A stretch of 50,167 nucleotides of DNA, from the NCBI RefSeq assembly GCF_000214495.1, contig NZ_AFIJ01000026.1:1-50167 (forward strand). The letters run 5' to 3'. Position 1 is the stretch's first letter. Every line of letters starts with the position of its first letter. Below the pieces are notes generated by a model. It made no database searches, had not been told where the DNA came from, and was given only the letters and a program-made list of their open reading frames with translations. Origin of the DNA: Megasphaera lornae (lineage in GTDB: Bacteria; Bacillota; Negativicutes; Veillonellales; Megasphaeraceae). Below are positions 29,169 to 37,504 of this stretch, piece by piece. The position numbers were made by a program, and so were the translations under genes.

Positions 29169-30424
29169 TATTCTTCAATTTTTCCTTGCACAAAATCATC
29201 ATAACGGCGCTTGAATTTTTCGCGATTCATTTCGCCTTCCCAACACGCCACCACCATGGTTGCCATACAATTACCGCAAACATTGCAGATCGTACGAATC
29301 ATATCCAAAATACGGTCAATTCCCAATAAAATGGCGACTCCTTCCGTCGGTAAATGAAATGCGGCGGCCGTCGCGGCCACGACAATGATTCCGGCACCGG
29401 GTACGCCGGCAATCCCTTTCGTGGAAAGCATTAAGGTCAACATAACTAAAATCTGCTGTTCAATAGGCATTTGAATCCCGTATAATTGCGCAATAAATAA
29501 AATGCAGGCCGAACTATATAGGGTGGAGCCGTCTAAATTAAACGAATAGCCGGTAGGCATCACAAAGGTAACAATATTTTTCGGCACTCCCAAGGTTTCC
29601 AACCGTTTCATGGCACCGGGAAGAGCCGCTTCACTACTGGCGGTAGAAAAGGCTAATAATAAAATATCCTTTAACGATTTCAGGACATGAAAGAAATTAA
29701 TACGAGTAAAGGCGCCGGCAATGACCGCGACAATAACAATAAATAAAAACGTGGCCAACGCCACGGAAGCAATTAATTTGCCCAGCGGAATTAACATTTC
29801 AATACCGTAACTGCCGACCGTATACGCAATCATCGCAAACACCCCGATCGGCGCCAAATGCATTACATACCCGGTGACTTTAAACATGGCTTCGGCAATA
29901 CAACGACAGCCGCGAACGATCGTTTCTCCGTCTTTCCCGATATGCGCCACGCCGACTCCGAAAAAGCAGGCAAATAAAATAATTTGCAACATATCCTGAC
30001 GGGCCGCCGCATCAATAATATTCGTCGGAATAATATGAACCACATAGTCCACTAAATTAATGCTGTGCTTTCCGGCGGCCGCCACTTGCCCGGCATCCCC
30101 GGCGGAAGCGGCAATATGGACCCCTAATCCGGGTTCCGTAATATTCATAATAATTAATCCGACAGCCAACGCAATCGTCGTAGCAAATTCAAACCAAATA
30201 ATAGATTTGCCGCCGAGACGACCCAATTTTTTAAAGTCCCCCGTACCGGCAATCCCCATAACCAGGGTGCTGAAAATTAACGGGACGACAATCATCTTGA
30301 TAAGGCGCAAGAAACCGTCGCCGAAAGGTTTTAATTTATCACCTACATCGGGAAATAAATAACCTACTAAAGCGCCCAATATAAGACCGATTAAAATTTG
30401 TGTGCTTAAGCCTAATTTTTTCAC
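29156..30424 (-). CDS. Dicarboxylate/amino acid:cation symporter (DAACS family, GltP/DctA-like)
   Basis: Secondary transporter of the inner membrane taking up glutamate/aspartate or C4-dicarboxylates with H+ or Na+. About 422 residues with the expected eight helices and two hairpins: helices near the start (STQILIGLILGALVGYLF), the serine-rich hairpin AFSTASSEAALP, the PTGYSFNLDGSTLY motif and STKGIAGVPGAGIIV with its conserved Asn/Asp residues near the C-terminus. I prefer GTG 30424 (VKKLGLSTQ), which has AAAAGGAG upstream; ATG 30448 has no RBS. The gene ends at the leader of the hyp operon and is probably transcribed alone. Substrate cannot be fixed from sequence. Confidence 0.93.
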   Translation of the reverse strand: MKKLGLSTQILIGLILGALVGYLFPDVGDKLKPFGDGFLRLIKMIVVPLIFSTLVMGIAGTGDFKKLGRLGGKSIIWFEFATTIALAVGLIIMNITEPGLGVHIAASAGDAGQVAAAGKHSINLVDYVVHIIPTNIIDAAARQDMLQIILFACFFGVGVAHIGKDGETIVRGCRCIAEAMFKVTGYVMHLAPIGVFAMIAYTVGSYGIEMLIPLGKLIASVALATFLFIVIVAVIAGAFTRINFFHVLKSLKDILLLAFSTASSEAALPGAMKRLETLGVPKNIVTFVMPTGYSFNLDGSTLYSSACILFIAQLYGIQMPIEQQILVMLTLMLSTKGIAGVPGAGIIVVAATAAAFHLPTEGVAILLGIDRILDMIRTICNVCGNCMATMVVACWEGEMNREKFKRRYDDFVQGKIEEYSQN

Positions 30425-30616
30425 GTATCCCAAAACTCCTTTTCTCATTATAAAAAGAAAATATATTCACAGCGTCATTATTATACGCTATTTTCTACTA
30501 TATCTCAATGTTTTGCAAGATTTCCCTGATTATCTATTAAATTTTTGCGTTCTTTATTCAATCGTCTTTCTTTTCTTCGATTTTTTAACTATACTATAAA
30601 AAAAGGAGGCTTGCCT

Positions 30617-30820
30617 ATGTTTTGTCCCGAATGTCAAACAGAATTACGGGAAGGTGTTCGCCAATGCCCGATTTGCGGCACACGTCAACCGATCACCCTC
30701 CCCCCGCCGGAACCTACCATGCCGCAGGCGCCGCCTAAAACCTTGACGCCATATCGTTTAATCGGATTTTTAATTATCCTGCTGATTTTGCTTATCGGCT
30801 TATTTCATTTACAACAGTAA
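30617..30820 (+). CDS. Small zinc-ribbon single-span membrane protein
   Basis: 67 residues, one of few plus-strand genes. AAAGGAGG precedes ATG 30617. The N-terminus is a zinc ribbon with CPECxxxLREGxxQCPICG (two CxxC knuckles), then a Pro-rich linker, and one C-terminal transmembrane helix (LIGFLIILLILLIGLFHL). Proteins of this shape are common and uncharacterised in Firmicutes. It shares a long bidirectional terminator with the convergent beta-lactamase-like gene. Confidence 0.75.
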   Translation: MFCPECQTELREGVRQCPICGTRQPITLPPPEPTMPQAPPKTLTPYRLIGFLIILLILLIGLFHLQQ

Positions 30821-30910
30821 ACAGACATTCTCTATATGCCGCAAGAAAACCGCCTCTCGGAAAAACATACCGTTCTTTCCGAGAGGCGGTGCATAGAGAG
30901 TGTCTGTTTT
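30821..30910. terminator. Bidirectional terminator between convergent genes
   Basis: Inner stem CCGCCTCTCGGAAA (30850-30863) against TTTCCGAGAGGCGG, extended outward by an imperfect arm (ACAGACA...TCTCTAT against its complement at 30893-30907) and flanked by A and T runs on both sides. It serves the zinc-ribbon gene on the plus strand and the beta-lactamase-like gene on the minus strand. Confidence 0.88.
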
Positions 30911-31884
30911 TATGATTCAACTAACATCCGTGCTATTTTTTTCATAGTTTCAATACCGTCATACCGGGCAATTTGATCCGTCATAATACAAAGAATGTAA
31001 TCTCCGTGTGACGTAAAAATAATACCGCCGTCATCATACAAATTCGTGACTTCCCCGGTTTTATGCGCAATTTTCGCTTCCGGCAAAGCCGTAGGAAAAC
31101 ATTCCGTATCCGTTTGCCCCAATAATAAATCAATCATATATTGATCCAATGCAGGATCGACACATTTTTTTTCATAGACCCGGCGGAACCAGGTCCCCAA
31201 ATCGCGTACGGAAGTTCTATTTTTTCTGGTTTCTCCCGGTGCGGTTTGCGCCATCATTTTCCATTCCAAACGAGTTTCCGTATAGCCGTGCTGTTGCATG
31301 TAATGATTAATCGCATCCATCCCGACCAGGTCGATCATCAAATTGGTGGCTGTATTGTCACTTTGCGTAATCATTAATTTCAATAAGGTGCGCACATCCA
31401 CCACCGAACCGTCCGGATAGCCGCATAAAGAACCGGCACCACCTACTTTATCCGCTTCCTGTAAGGTAATGGTTTGATCGAAACTCATTTTTCCCTGTTT
31501 AATCTGTTCCATAGCGGCAGATAAAATAAATACTTTGATCATACTGGCGGAACGCATTGTATGATCATTGTAGATCACCGGTAACGCTCCCGCTTTACAA
31601 GGCTGAAAATATACCGCATAGATCCCGTCCTGCGATTGCAATTGCTGCTGTATCCGCTGTAACGTCCGATCATGTGCCGCCTGCTGTGCCGCCGTAACCG
31701 TCGTCTTTTGAGCCGCCTGCATAGGATACGGTATATATCCGAAATGTCGCGCTGCCGTTACAGCCAGAAAAAGAATAATAATGACCAATAGTACCTTACG
31801 TAATCCCCGTTTTTTTCTTTTTTTATTCGTCGTCTTACCGGCATATGTTTTCTCCCTCAGTATACGGCTATTGCCCCTGTACAT
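30910..31884 (-). CDS. Class A beta-lactamase-like serine hydrolase, membrane-anchored (start disturbed)
   Basis: Penicillin-recognising serine hydrolase. Active-site motifs: SxxK as SASMIK, SDN as QSDNTATN, and KTG as HKTGEV; an Omega-loop-like Glu (RLEWKMM) is present. A basic N-terminus and one hydrophobic segment (VLLVIIILFLAV) imply an exported protein anchored in the inner membrane. Start is uncertain. In-frame ATG 31884 has no RBS and lies only about 4 bases after the predicted transcription start. The best start by RBS (GGGAG, 7 bases, ATG 31844) is in another frame; one extra A in either A7 run (31810-31816 or 31818-31824) would bring it into frame as MPVRRRIKKRKKRGLRKV. A slippery A AAA AAC lies in that frame as well. 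Could be a true lactamase or a cell-wall hydrolase. Confidence 0.82.
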   Translation of the reverse strand: MYRGNSRILREKTYAGKTTNKKRKKRGLRKVLLVIIILFLAVTAARHFGYIPYPMQAAQKTTVTAAQQAAHDRTLQRIQQQLQSQDGIYAVYFQPCKAGALPVIYNDHTMRSASMIKVFILSAAMEQIKQGKMSFDQTITLQEADKVGGAGSLCGYPDGSVVDVRTLLKLMITQSDNTATNLMIDLVGMDAINHYMQQHGYTETRLEWKMMAQTAPGETRKNRTSVRDLGTWFRRVYEKKCVDPALDQYMIDLLLGQTDTECFPTALPEAKIAHKTGEVTNLYDDGGIIFTSHGDYILCIMTDQIARYDGIETMKKIARMLVES

Positions 31885-31894
31885 ATTGCTACTT

Positions 31895-31924
31895 ATTATA
31901 ACGTATTGTAAAATCATACGTCAA
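31895..31924 (-). promoter_or_regulatory. Sigma-A-type promoter of the beta-lactamase-like gene
   Basis: TTGACG (31924-31919), 18-base spacer, TATAAT (31900-31895), all on the minus strand. It predicts transcription from about 31888. The left copy of the island's 17-bp repeat begins 10 bases upstream of the -35 element. Confidence 0.75.
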
Positions 31925-31933
31925 TAATCCCGA

Positions 31934-31950
31934 TTTAATACCATTCATTA
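31934..31950 (+). repeat. Left direct repeat of the island (att-like)
   Basis: TTTAATACCATTCATTA, identical to 40415-40431. Confidence 0.7.
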
Positions 31951-32067
31951 AAACTTATAATTCTATTCATTGGTTTAATTATGCGATTTCCCAAGGATTT
32001 TTCCTAACATAAAATCCCATAAGGGACATAAAAGGGGCAAAGCCCTCCAGACTCCCCAGATACTATG

Positions 32068-33282
32068 TCATCTCCACTCTTTTTCCAGCAGGAAGTCGCG
32101 AATATTTTGGTGTTTTATGCCGTTCCGACTCATACCAAATTCGTCCAGCGTAAGGACGTACTTAGGGTAATTGTCCCGAACGCGCTCATAAACGCCAAAC
32201 TCCCGTCGAATCGTGTCCTCTGAAGCCAACAAGTAGGCGACTTGGATATACAGCCGATTACCTTGCAATTCGCAGATAAAATCAATTTCTTTATCGCCCA
32301 TTTTACCTACAGTCACATCGTAACCGCGGCGCCGCAGCTCTAAATAGACGATATTTTCTAAAACCAAATTGATGTCTCGCTGGTTGCCACCAAATACGGC
32401 TTCCCGCACGCCGTGATCGGCCATATAGTATTTCTCGTTCACCGTAAGAATTTTCTTTCCCCGAAGATCTTGCCGTTTCACTTGGTAAAACAAAAAGGCG
32501 TCCGTACAGGCTTTCAAATACCCTAAAACCGTTTCCGGCGATACGGAACGCCCCTCGCTTTTCAAGTACTTGGAAATAGCCGTAGACGAAAAGGTCGTGC
32601 CGATGTTAGCCGTCGCATAGGTAATAATCCGCTCCAGCATATCTACGTCGCGAACTTTATTACGTTGAACAATATCTTTGAGTTCCACAGAGTTAAATAA
32701 ATCTTGCAAATACTGACGACAAGCAGTTTCCTCATACCGAAGATTGGCTAAGTAAGGCATTCCCCCGGCGGTAAGATAACGGTTAAAACACGTCCTAACA
32801 TCGGCTTCCGGGAAAATAGTACGGTATAACTGAATAAATTCATCAAAAGAAAAAGGATAGATGACAAACTCCACATATCGTCCGGCCAAATACGTAGCCA
32901 GCTCGCCGGAAAGCAGCTTGGCATTAGAACCTGTAATATAAATATCGCAGTCCAGCTCCACACGGAAAGAATTGATACATTTTTCCCAGTCCTGCACTTC
33001 TTGGATTTCATCAAAAAAAAGATATACTTTTCCTGAAATCTGCGCCGCCCTGCGTATAATTTCATCATGAAGGGCTTGAGCCGTACAAAGGCCGGCATTG
33101 CTCATATTTTCAAAGTTAATAGAAATAAATTGGGCTCGATCCACGCCAGACGCCATTATTTTCTCCTGAATCAGCGCCAACATAACCGACTTCCCGCTGC
33201 GTCGGATACCAGTTAAAACCTTGACTAAATCGTTTCCGATAAACGGCCGAATACGGCTCATATACATCTCTCGCTTAATCAT
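32068..33282 (-). CDS. AAA ATPase with C-terminal DUF4143
   Basis: 404 residues, a family of archaeal/bacterial P-loop ATPases of unknown role. Walker A GIRRSGKS is at 25-32, Walker B VYLFFDEIQEV at 86-96 and a sensor-like ITGSNAKLL follows near 135. The C-terminal half (RDINLVLENIVYLELRRRGYDVTVGKMGDKEIDFICEL) is the DUF4143 nuclease-like fold with the E...D...ExDF pattern. RBS AGGGGAGG precedes ATG 33282. It is a single gene in the island; such proteins often sit in variable regions, but no defence function is proven. Confidence 0.88.
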   Translation of the reverse strand: MIKREMYMSRIRPFIGNDLVKVLTGIRRSGKSVMLALIQEKIMASGVDRAQFISINFENMSNAGLCTAQALHDEIIRRAAQISGKVYLFFDEIQEVQDWEKCINSFRVELDCDIYITGSNAKLLSGELATYLAGRYVEFVIYPFSFDEFIQLYRTIFPEADVRTCFNRYLTAGGMPYLANLRYEETACRQYLQDLFNSVELKDIVQRNKVRDVDMLERIITYATANIGTTFSSTAISKYLKSEGRSVSPETVLGYLKACTDAFLFYQVKRQDLRGKKILTVNEKYYMADHGVREAVFGGNQRDINLVLENIVYLELRRRGYDVTVGKMGDKEIDFICELQGNRLYIQVAYLLASEDTIRREFGVYERVRDNYPKYVLTLDEFGMSRNGIKHQNIRDFLLEKEWR

Positions 33283-33728
33283 GAGTTTCCCTCCCCTCCA
33301 TCATAAAATGATAATATCACAGATATATCTGATATTCAATTTATTTCATCATTTTTAACCGTTATACTAGATAAATTCATTATTTTTATGAAATATATCA
33401 GATATAGGATAGCAAATTATGCACTTAAACTTCTTCTATTACATCCAACATTTTATAATTAACTTTGAACTTAATTTAGCCAATATCCCCATCAATATAT
33501 TCCCTCTGCAAGTTGTCGATAGATAATACTAGATTCTGCCAAAATAAGAAGAGATATGTTTTTAAACTTTGATAGAATGGAGCCGTAACATGCCATTCTG
33601 AAAAGAAAACAAACTATGTCTAAAAAAAAGTGTGCAGCTCAACAAAAAAGTACATATCTATTGTTACAGACCAACGTGACAAAAATTTTTGATGCTACCA
33701 AAGGTTATCTAAACACACCTGCTTCTTT
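33283..33728. other. AT-rich intergenic region with small dyads upstream of the ATPase gene
   Basis: About 446 bases. CAGATATATCTG (33320-33331) is a 12-base palindrome, and a related ATATATCAGATATA lies at 33393-33406, both upstream of the ATPase gene; they may be operator half-sites. The plus-strand open frame at 33616-33813 mostly overlaps the end of the reverse transcriptase gene and is not convincing. No other gene is seen. Confidence 0.4.
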
Positions 33729-35237
33729 TTATGGATATTTTACAAAAGATACGCCAGCTTCTTTCATAGGTTTCCATTCGTCTTTTAGCTCACGTTTTGG
33801 TAGACTTTCATAGACAAATAGCCAATTTCTATTAAAATCATCTTCATTTAAAGCCAATTCATGAGCATGAGCTTTCATCTTTTTTACAGCAGCATTGTTA
33901 TCTTGTTTTTTAAAATATAAGAAAACAAAAAGTTTGAACAAGCATGAATTACTGTTAATAGCCTCTTCCGGGTCAACTTCACTAATTACAAAATCATATT
34001 TGATTGCAAAATATAGCGCATAACATATTAACTCATAATTTTTTTCATCCAATCCTTTCTTAAATATTTTTTGAGAAATATTGCAAATTTGTTTATTTGA
34101 ATCAATAAACTTTTCAAAAACATTTTTATCAAGCAGAGGAACCAAATAAGGATAAATAAGACATAAATGGAATATAGTCTTAATATAATACTCTTTAGCA
34201 TTGGAAGTTAGCTCTTGTTTAGCCAATATCTTAATTGCGTAATTTAGTATAGCAGCGTTTCTTTTATTATTTTGCATTAGTTCGATAGCTAAATCCAAAT
34301 ATGCTCTGATACCAATAAAATCTAGCTTCCCATTCCGGTACATAATTGATACAGTATTTATCTTATAAACCCATTGTTCAGCAGAAGCAACTGGAAGCTC
34401 TTTGATTTCAGTTTTTTTATAGTTTAGAGAAAGGTCAAAATTACGAAGTTCCTCTCTTAATTCAATTAAAAATTTTTGTCCAGCTTCATATGTATCTACA
34501 TAGCATGTATAATCATCAATATTCCTAATGTATCGCCAACCATTATCATAAAGTTGTTTATCAATAACAATTAAAATTACCTCTGCCAAAAGGTTTGAAG
34601 TATGAGGGCCAATTAATAAACCGTGAGTTTCTCCATTTTTACAATTTTGTACCAAATGATCGATTTGATTATACCACTCTAACTGGTATTTATTTCCACT
34701 GTAAGCTTTCGCATGCTTTTTTCCAATTAATGCCCAAGGAATGGCATGTGTATAAATACTGGGAAAACAGGTTGAAATATCAGCTTTGACAACATACCTA
34801 CTTCCAATCAATAAATCTGGTTCAGGAGATCTATCTGTTTTCCAATTAGAATAATTCATTGAAAAAAGCGAATTGCTTTTACCAAGCTTTCGAATATGAA
34901 TGCGACTGATTTTATATTCTTGATTTACAGTCTGACTTGAAAAATGAGCTTTCAGTTTGTCCCAATTATCTGCAAGACATTGACACAATTTTTGGTATGC
35001 CATTGGATTGGGAATCCCCAATGGGCGTGGCACATTTATATTCCTCATGCTTTCGTAATAAATGTATTGTCTCCACTTATTAGCAAATGGTTTATTAAGG
35101 GTTGCACAATAGGCATAGAATGCCTCAGAACTAAAAATAGGCGGGAGCTTTTCTGTAAAAAGCCCATACGCAAGTAATCTTTTGTATAGTTCATTAGAAG
35201 AAATATCATTCATAATATCTGCATAACTTTTTAGCAA
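33729..35237 (-). CDS. Reverse transcriptase of the Abi/UG (DRT-like antiviral) group
   Basis: 502 residues; TTG start at 35237 with AAGGAGGGAG upstream. The RT domain spans about 60-285. Motif A is YVVKADISTCFPS (Asp153); it is followed by IYTHAIPWALIGKKHAK, a signature I know from unknown-group and abortive-infection RTs rather than from group II introns or retrons. GLLIGPHTSNLLAE is motif 4-like, the catalytic pair is RNIDDY (Asp241-Asp242; Asn stands where Tyr is usual), and LNYKKTEI follows. About 215 residues of helical, Lys-rich C-terminus show no known enzyme domain. Several members of this group give phage resistance. The subtype and any associated non-coding RNA could not be fixed. 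Confidence 0.85.
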   Translation of the reverse strand: MLKSYADIMNDISSNELYKRLLAYGLFTEKLPPIFSSEAFYAYCATLNKPFANKWRQYIYYESMRNINVPRPLGIPNPMAYQKLCQCLADNWDKLKAHFSSQTVNQEYKISRIHIRKLGKSNSLFSMNYSNWKTDRSPEPDLLIGSRYVVKADISTCFPSIYTHAIPWALIGKKHAKAYSGNKYQLEWYNQIDHLVQNCKNGETHGLLIGPHTSNLLAEVILIVIDKQLYDNGWRYIRNIDDYTCYVDTYEAGQKFLIELREELRNFDLSLNYKKTEIKELPVASAEQWVYKINTVSIMYRNGKLDFIGIRAYLDLAIELMQNNKRNAAILNYAIKILAKQELTSNAKEYYIKTIFHLCLIYPYLVPLLDKNVFEKFIDSNKQICNISQKIFKKGLDEKNYELICYALYFAIKYDFVISEVDPEEAINSNSCLFKLFVFLYFKKQDNNAAVKKMKAHAHELALNEDDFNRNWLFVYESLPKRELKDEWKPMKEAGVSFVKYP

Positions 35238-35394
35238 ACGATCTCCCTCCTTAACACTAATCTTTAATATTAATATTATATCATGCAGGCTTAGTCATTA
35301 AAACAAAAGAAAATTATTCTAGTTGAAAGTAACACTCCCCAAATAATACAATAAGTATATAAGTTAAATTGTATAGTTCATTTTAGGCTTTTGT

Positions 35395-35410
35395 TTGGGA
35401 ACAGCGTAAG
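35395..35410 (+). repeat. Outer inverted repeat of the hsdS cassettes, left copy
   Basis: TTGGGAACAGCGTAAG, encoding WEQRK; the inverted copy is at 37353-37368. Confidence 0.75.
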
Positions 35411-35869
35411 TTGGGGGAGATTGTGGGAATATATGACGGTGTACATCAAACTCCAAAATATCAAGACAGTGGAATAATGTTTTTATCAGTAGAAAATATT
35501 ACAACTTTACAATCTGCAAAATACATTTCTGAAGATGATTTTAAGCGATATTATAAAGTTTACCCACAAGAAAAAGATATTCTAATGACTAGAATTGGTG
35601 ATGTGGGAACAACAAATGTAGTAGCCGATAATCTCTTAAAAGCGTACTATGTCAGCCTTGCGTTATTAAAATATAAGAACACGAATCCATATTTTTTGAG
35701 CAATGCAATTCAATCTGATTATGTAAAGGAAGGATTGTCCAATAGAACCTTAAAAACAGCAATTCCGATGAAAATCAATAAAGACGAAATTGGAAAAGTT
35801 GATGTAATGTTGCCAACATTGGTTGAGCAACAACAAATAGGCAACTATTTTAAGTCCCTCGACAACCTT

Positions 35870-35893
35870 ATCACCCTTCATCAGCGTAAGTAT
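35870..35893 (+). repeat. Inner inverted repeat of the hsdS cassettes, left copy
   Basis: Begins ATCACCCTTCATCAGCGT and ends AGTAT (LITLHQRKY coding); the inverted copy at 36870-36893 differs at one base in 24. The two flank the recombinase gene. Confidence 0.8.
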
Positions 35894-35913
35894 TATATGC
35901 ACCAATACTAACT

Positions 35914-36843
35914 TCAACTTAGTCCTGCTAAGGCTCGCATAATCAAATCAATATCCTGATTTTCGAGCTCTTGGATAATGTGCAGATATGTTTTTTGTGT
36001 TGTGGTCATGCTGGAATGGCCTAACCTTCTAGCAACGCTGGCAATAGATACTCCTGCAAAAAGGAGTAATGAAGCATGGGTATGACGAAGTCCATGAATA
36101 GAAATAATGGGTATATTTGCTTTTTTACAATACCTCTCTAATATATTATTTACTGTCGAGTTATAAATCCGATCCTTAGTAATAAAAATCGGTTTATCTA
36201 TCGGCAGCCTTTTTACTAGTTCAGCAAACTGGATTACTGTTTGCCAATCAATTTGAATCTTCCGAATAGAGGAACGATTTTTAGTCGGCATAAAGCCGCC
36301 CTCTCCCTTATAGTCCCAGGTATTACTTATGGAAAGCATTTGATGGGCAAAATCAAAATCATTGGGTGTAACTGCTAACGCTTCGGAAAAACGCATCCCC
36401 GTCGTTGCTACCAAAAGAATTAACCAATCCCAACTAATGGTATTCTGTAAATTCAGAGTATTCAATAAGGTGTGAAGCTCATACTGATTGAGATATTTAA
36501 TCTTTTTTGGAGTTGGCGTTTTCCCTTTAATAATAGCTTTTCTTGTAGGATCTTTTAGAATAAAGCCGTCATCCACAGCATCGATAATAGCCCCCTTTAG
36601 CTGATGATGAAAGTCCATAGTGGTTTGTTTTTCATGGGTAAACGCATAATCATTTAAAATCTGTTGATAAGTAATTCGCGATACGTCACAAAGTTTAAGT
36701 TTCGGTGCTAATTTTTTCAACCATACCAAAGTCATCTGATATTTCTTTAGCGTAACGGGCCTAATAGCCCCTTCCTTATACACTTTAATCCATTGTGCAT
36801 AATAATCGCAAAAAAGATCCGTATTTTTAATTTCTCTTAACAT
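35914..36843 (-). CDS. Tyrosine recombinase (hsdS-shuffling type)
   Basis: 309 residues, site-specific integrase family. The N-terminal SAM-like core-binding domain is at about 10-95. Catalytic residues: Arg151 (TTGMRFSEAL), Lys near 188, His250 and Arg253 (HGLRHTHAS), His276 (LGHSS) and Tyr286 (KTYLHI). Its ATG overlaps the end of the right hsdS cassette, with GGAGG upstream. Recombinases of this type next to inverted hsdS cassettes (for example at pneumococcal phase-variable type I loci) invert specificity domains. Its central position in the island argues against its being the island's own integrase. Confidence 0.93.
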   Translation of the reverse strand: MLREIKNTDLFCDYYAQWIKVYKEGAIRPVTLKKYQMTLVWLKKLAPKLKLCDVSRITYQQILNDYAFTHEKQTTMDFHHQLKGAIIDAVDDGFILKDPTRKAIIKGKTPTPKKIKYLNQYELHTLLNTLNLQNTISWDWLILLVATTGMRFSEALAVTPNDFDFAHQMLSISNTWDYKGEGGFMPTKNRSSIRKIQIDWQTVIQFAELVKRLPIDKPIFITKDRIYNSTVNNILERYCKKANIPIISIHGLRHTHASLLLFAGVSIASVARRLGHSSMTTTQKTYLHIIQELENQDIDLIMRALAGLS

Positions 36844-36869
36844 AGTTTACCTCCATTTCTAACGCATAT

Positions 36870-36893
36870 ATACTCACGCTGATGAAGGGTGAT
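36870..36893 (-). repeat. Inner inverted repeat of the hsdS cassettes, right copy
   Basis: Inverted copy of 35870-35893, one mismatch in 24 bases. Confidence 0.8.
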
Positions 36894-37352
36894 GAGGGTG
36901 TCAATATGCTGGAAATATTCACCAATTCTTTTCTGTTCGGAATACGTAGGTAAATCAATTTCGAGACCAGTAACAATCGTTCCAGAAAGATTTCCTTGTC
37001 CACCTTGTAAGTATTTGCTAATAATGGGTTGCTTACTTTTCCGTAACCATTGCATGATAAACTCAGAATCAAATTCAGCGTGTGGTTGTATAGCTAGAAT
37101 TGCTTGATTTATAGCCCCATTCAGTCTTGAACGACCAACCTCACCACTTGTTGCTCCATATAACGCATATAAAATATCACCTTTTGCAACGGTCTTAGCA
37201 GATGAGTTTTTCAGGCCTTCTTCAGATAAGAATAATTCTGTAGAATCACTGTTAATTTCGGCTGATCGGATAAAGGGAATATTTCCTTCATAATACTTTT
37301 TTTGTCCCACTGAAGGGGTACCACCAGAATAACTTTCTGCAATATCTTTCAG

Positions 37353-37368
37353 CTTACGCTGTTCCCAA
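37353..37368 (-). repeat. Outer inverted repeat of the hsdS cassettes, right copy
   Basis: Inverted exact copy of 35395-35410. Confidence 0.75.
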
Positions 37369-37504
37369 GCAAAAATTAATATACACAATAAATCCAAGCA
37401 ACATGTATATGCCATATTATTGCAATAATATAAAAGAGCCAAGGATATATTCCTTGACTCCCCAAAATCAGCATATTTAATTTAATAAGCCACTTATCAT
37501 TTTA

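Larger units (their letters stand above)
35387..35911 (+). pseudogene. Type I restriction specificity (hsdS) single-TRD cassette, left
   Basis: The open frame begins after an in-frame TAG with AFVWEQRKLGEIVGIYDG, the usual start of an S-subunit target-recognition domain, and ends with QQQIGNYFKSLDNLITLHQRKYYMHQY, the usual conserved helix. So it is one half of an S subunit without its own start or RBS: a silent cassette or fragment. It faces a second half-cassette on the other strand, with a recombinase between. Shared repeats at both ends (see repeats) fit recombinational exchange. No hsdM is in the window. Confidence 0.8.
36837..37442 (-). pseudogene. Type I restriction specificity (hsdS) single-TRD cassette, right
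   Basis: Reads FAWEQRKLKDIAESYSGGTPSVGQKKYYEG...GAINQAILAIQPHAEF...YSEQKRIGEYFQHIDTLITLHQRE, a complete single target-recognition domain with its C-terminal conserved helix. The upstream part (residues 1-22, MALLYYCNNMAYTCC...) is not S-subunit sequence and I see no RBS, so it is probably not expressed as a normal HsdS. Its DNA specificity should differ from the left cassette because the TRD sequences are unrelated. Confidence 0.8.

Noticed and set aside
33616-33813. Small plus-strand gene encoding a Lys-rich peptide
   Set aside because: No RBS, and its 3' half overlaps the reverse transcriptase gene on the opposite strand.
33729-35237. Group II intron or retron reverse transcriptase
   Set aside because: No maturase domain or intron domain V was recognised, no retron-type YADD or adjacent msr/msd inverted repeats were seen, and the IYTHAIPWAL signature fits the Abi/UG group.
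35914-36843. Integrase of the island
   Set aside because: It is central, not near either 17-bp repeat, and is embedded between hsdS inverted repeats, so cassette inversion is the more likely role.
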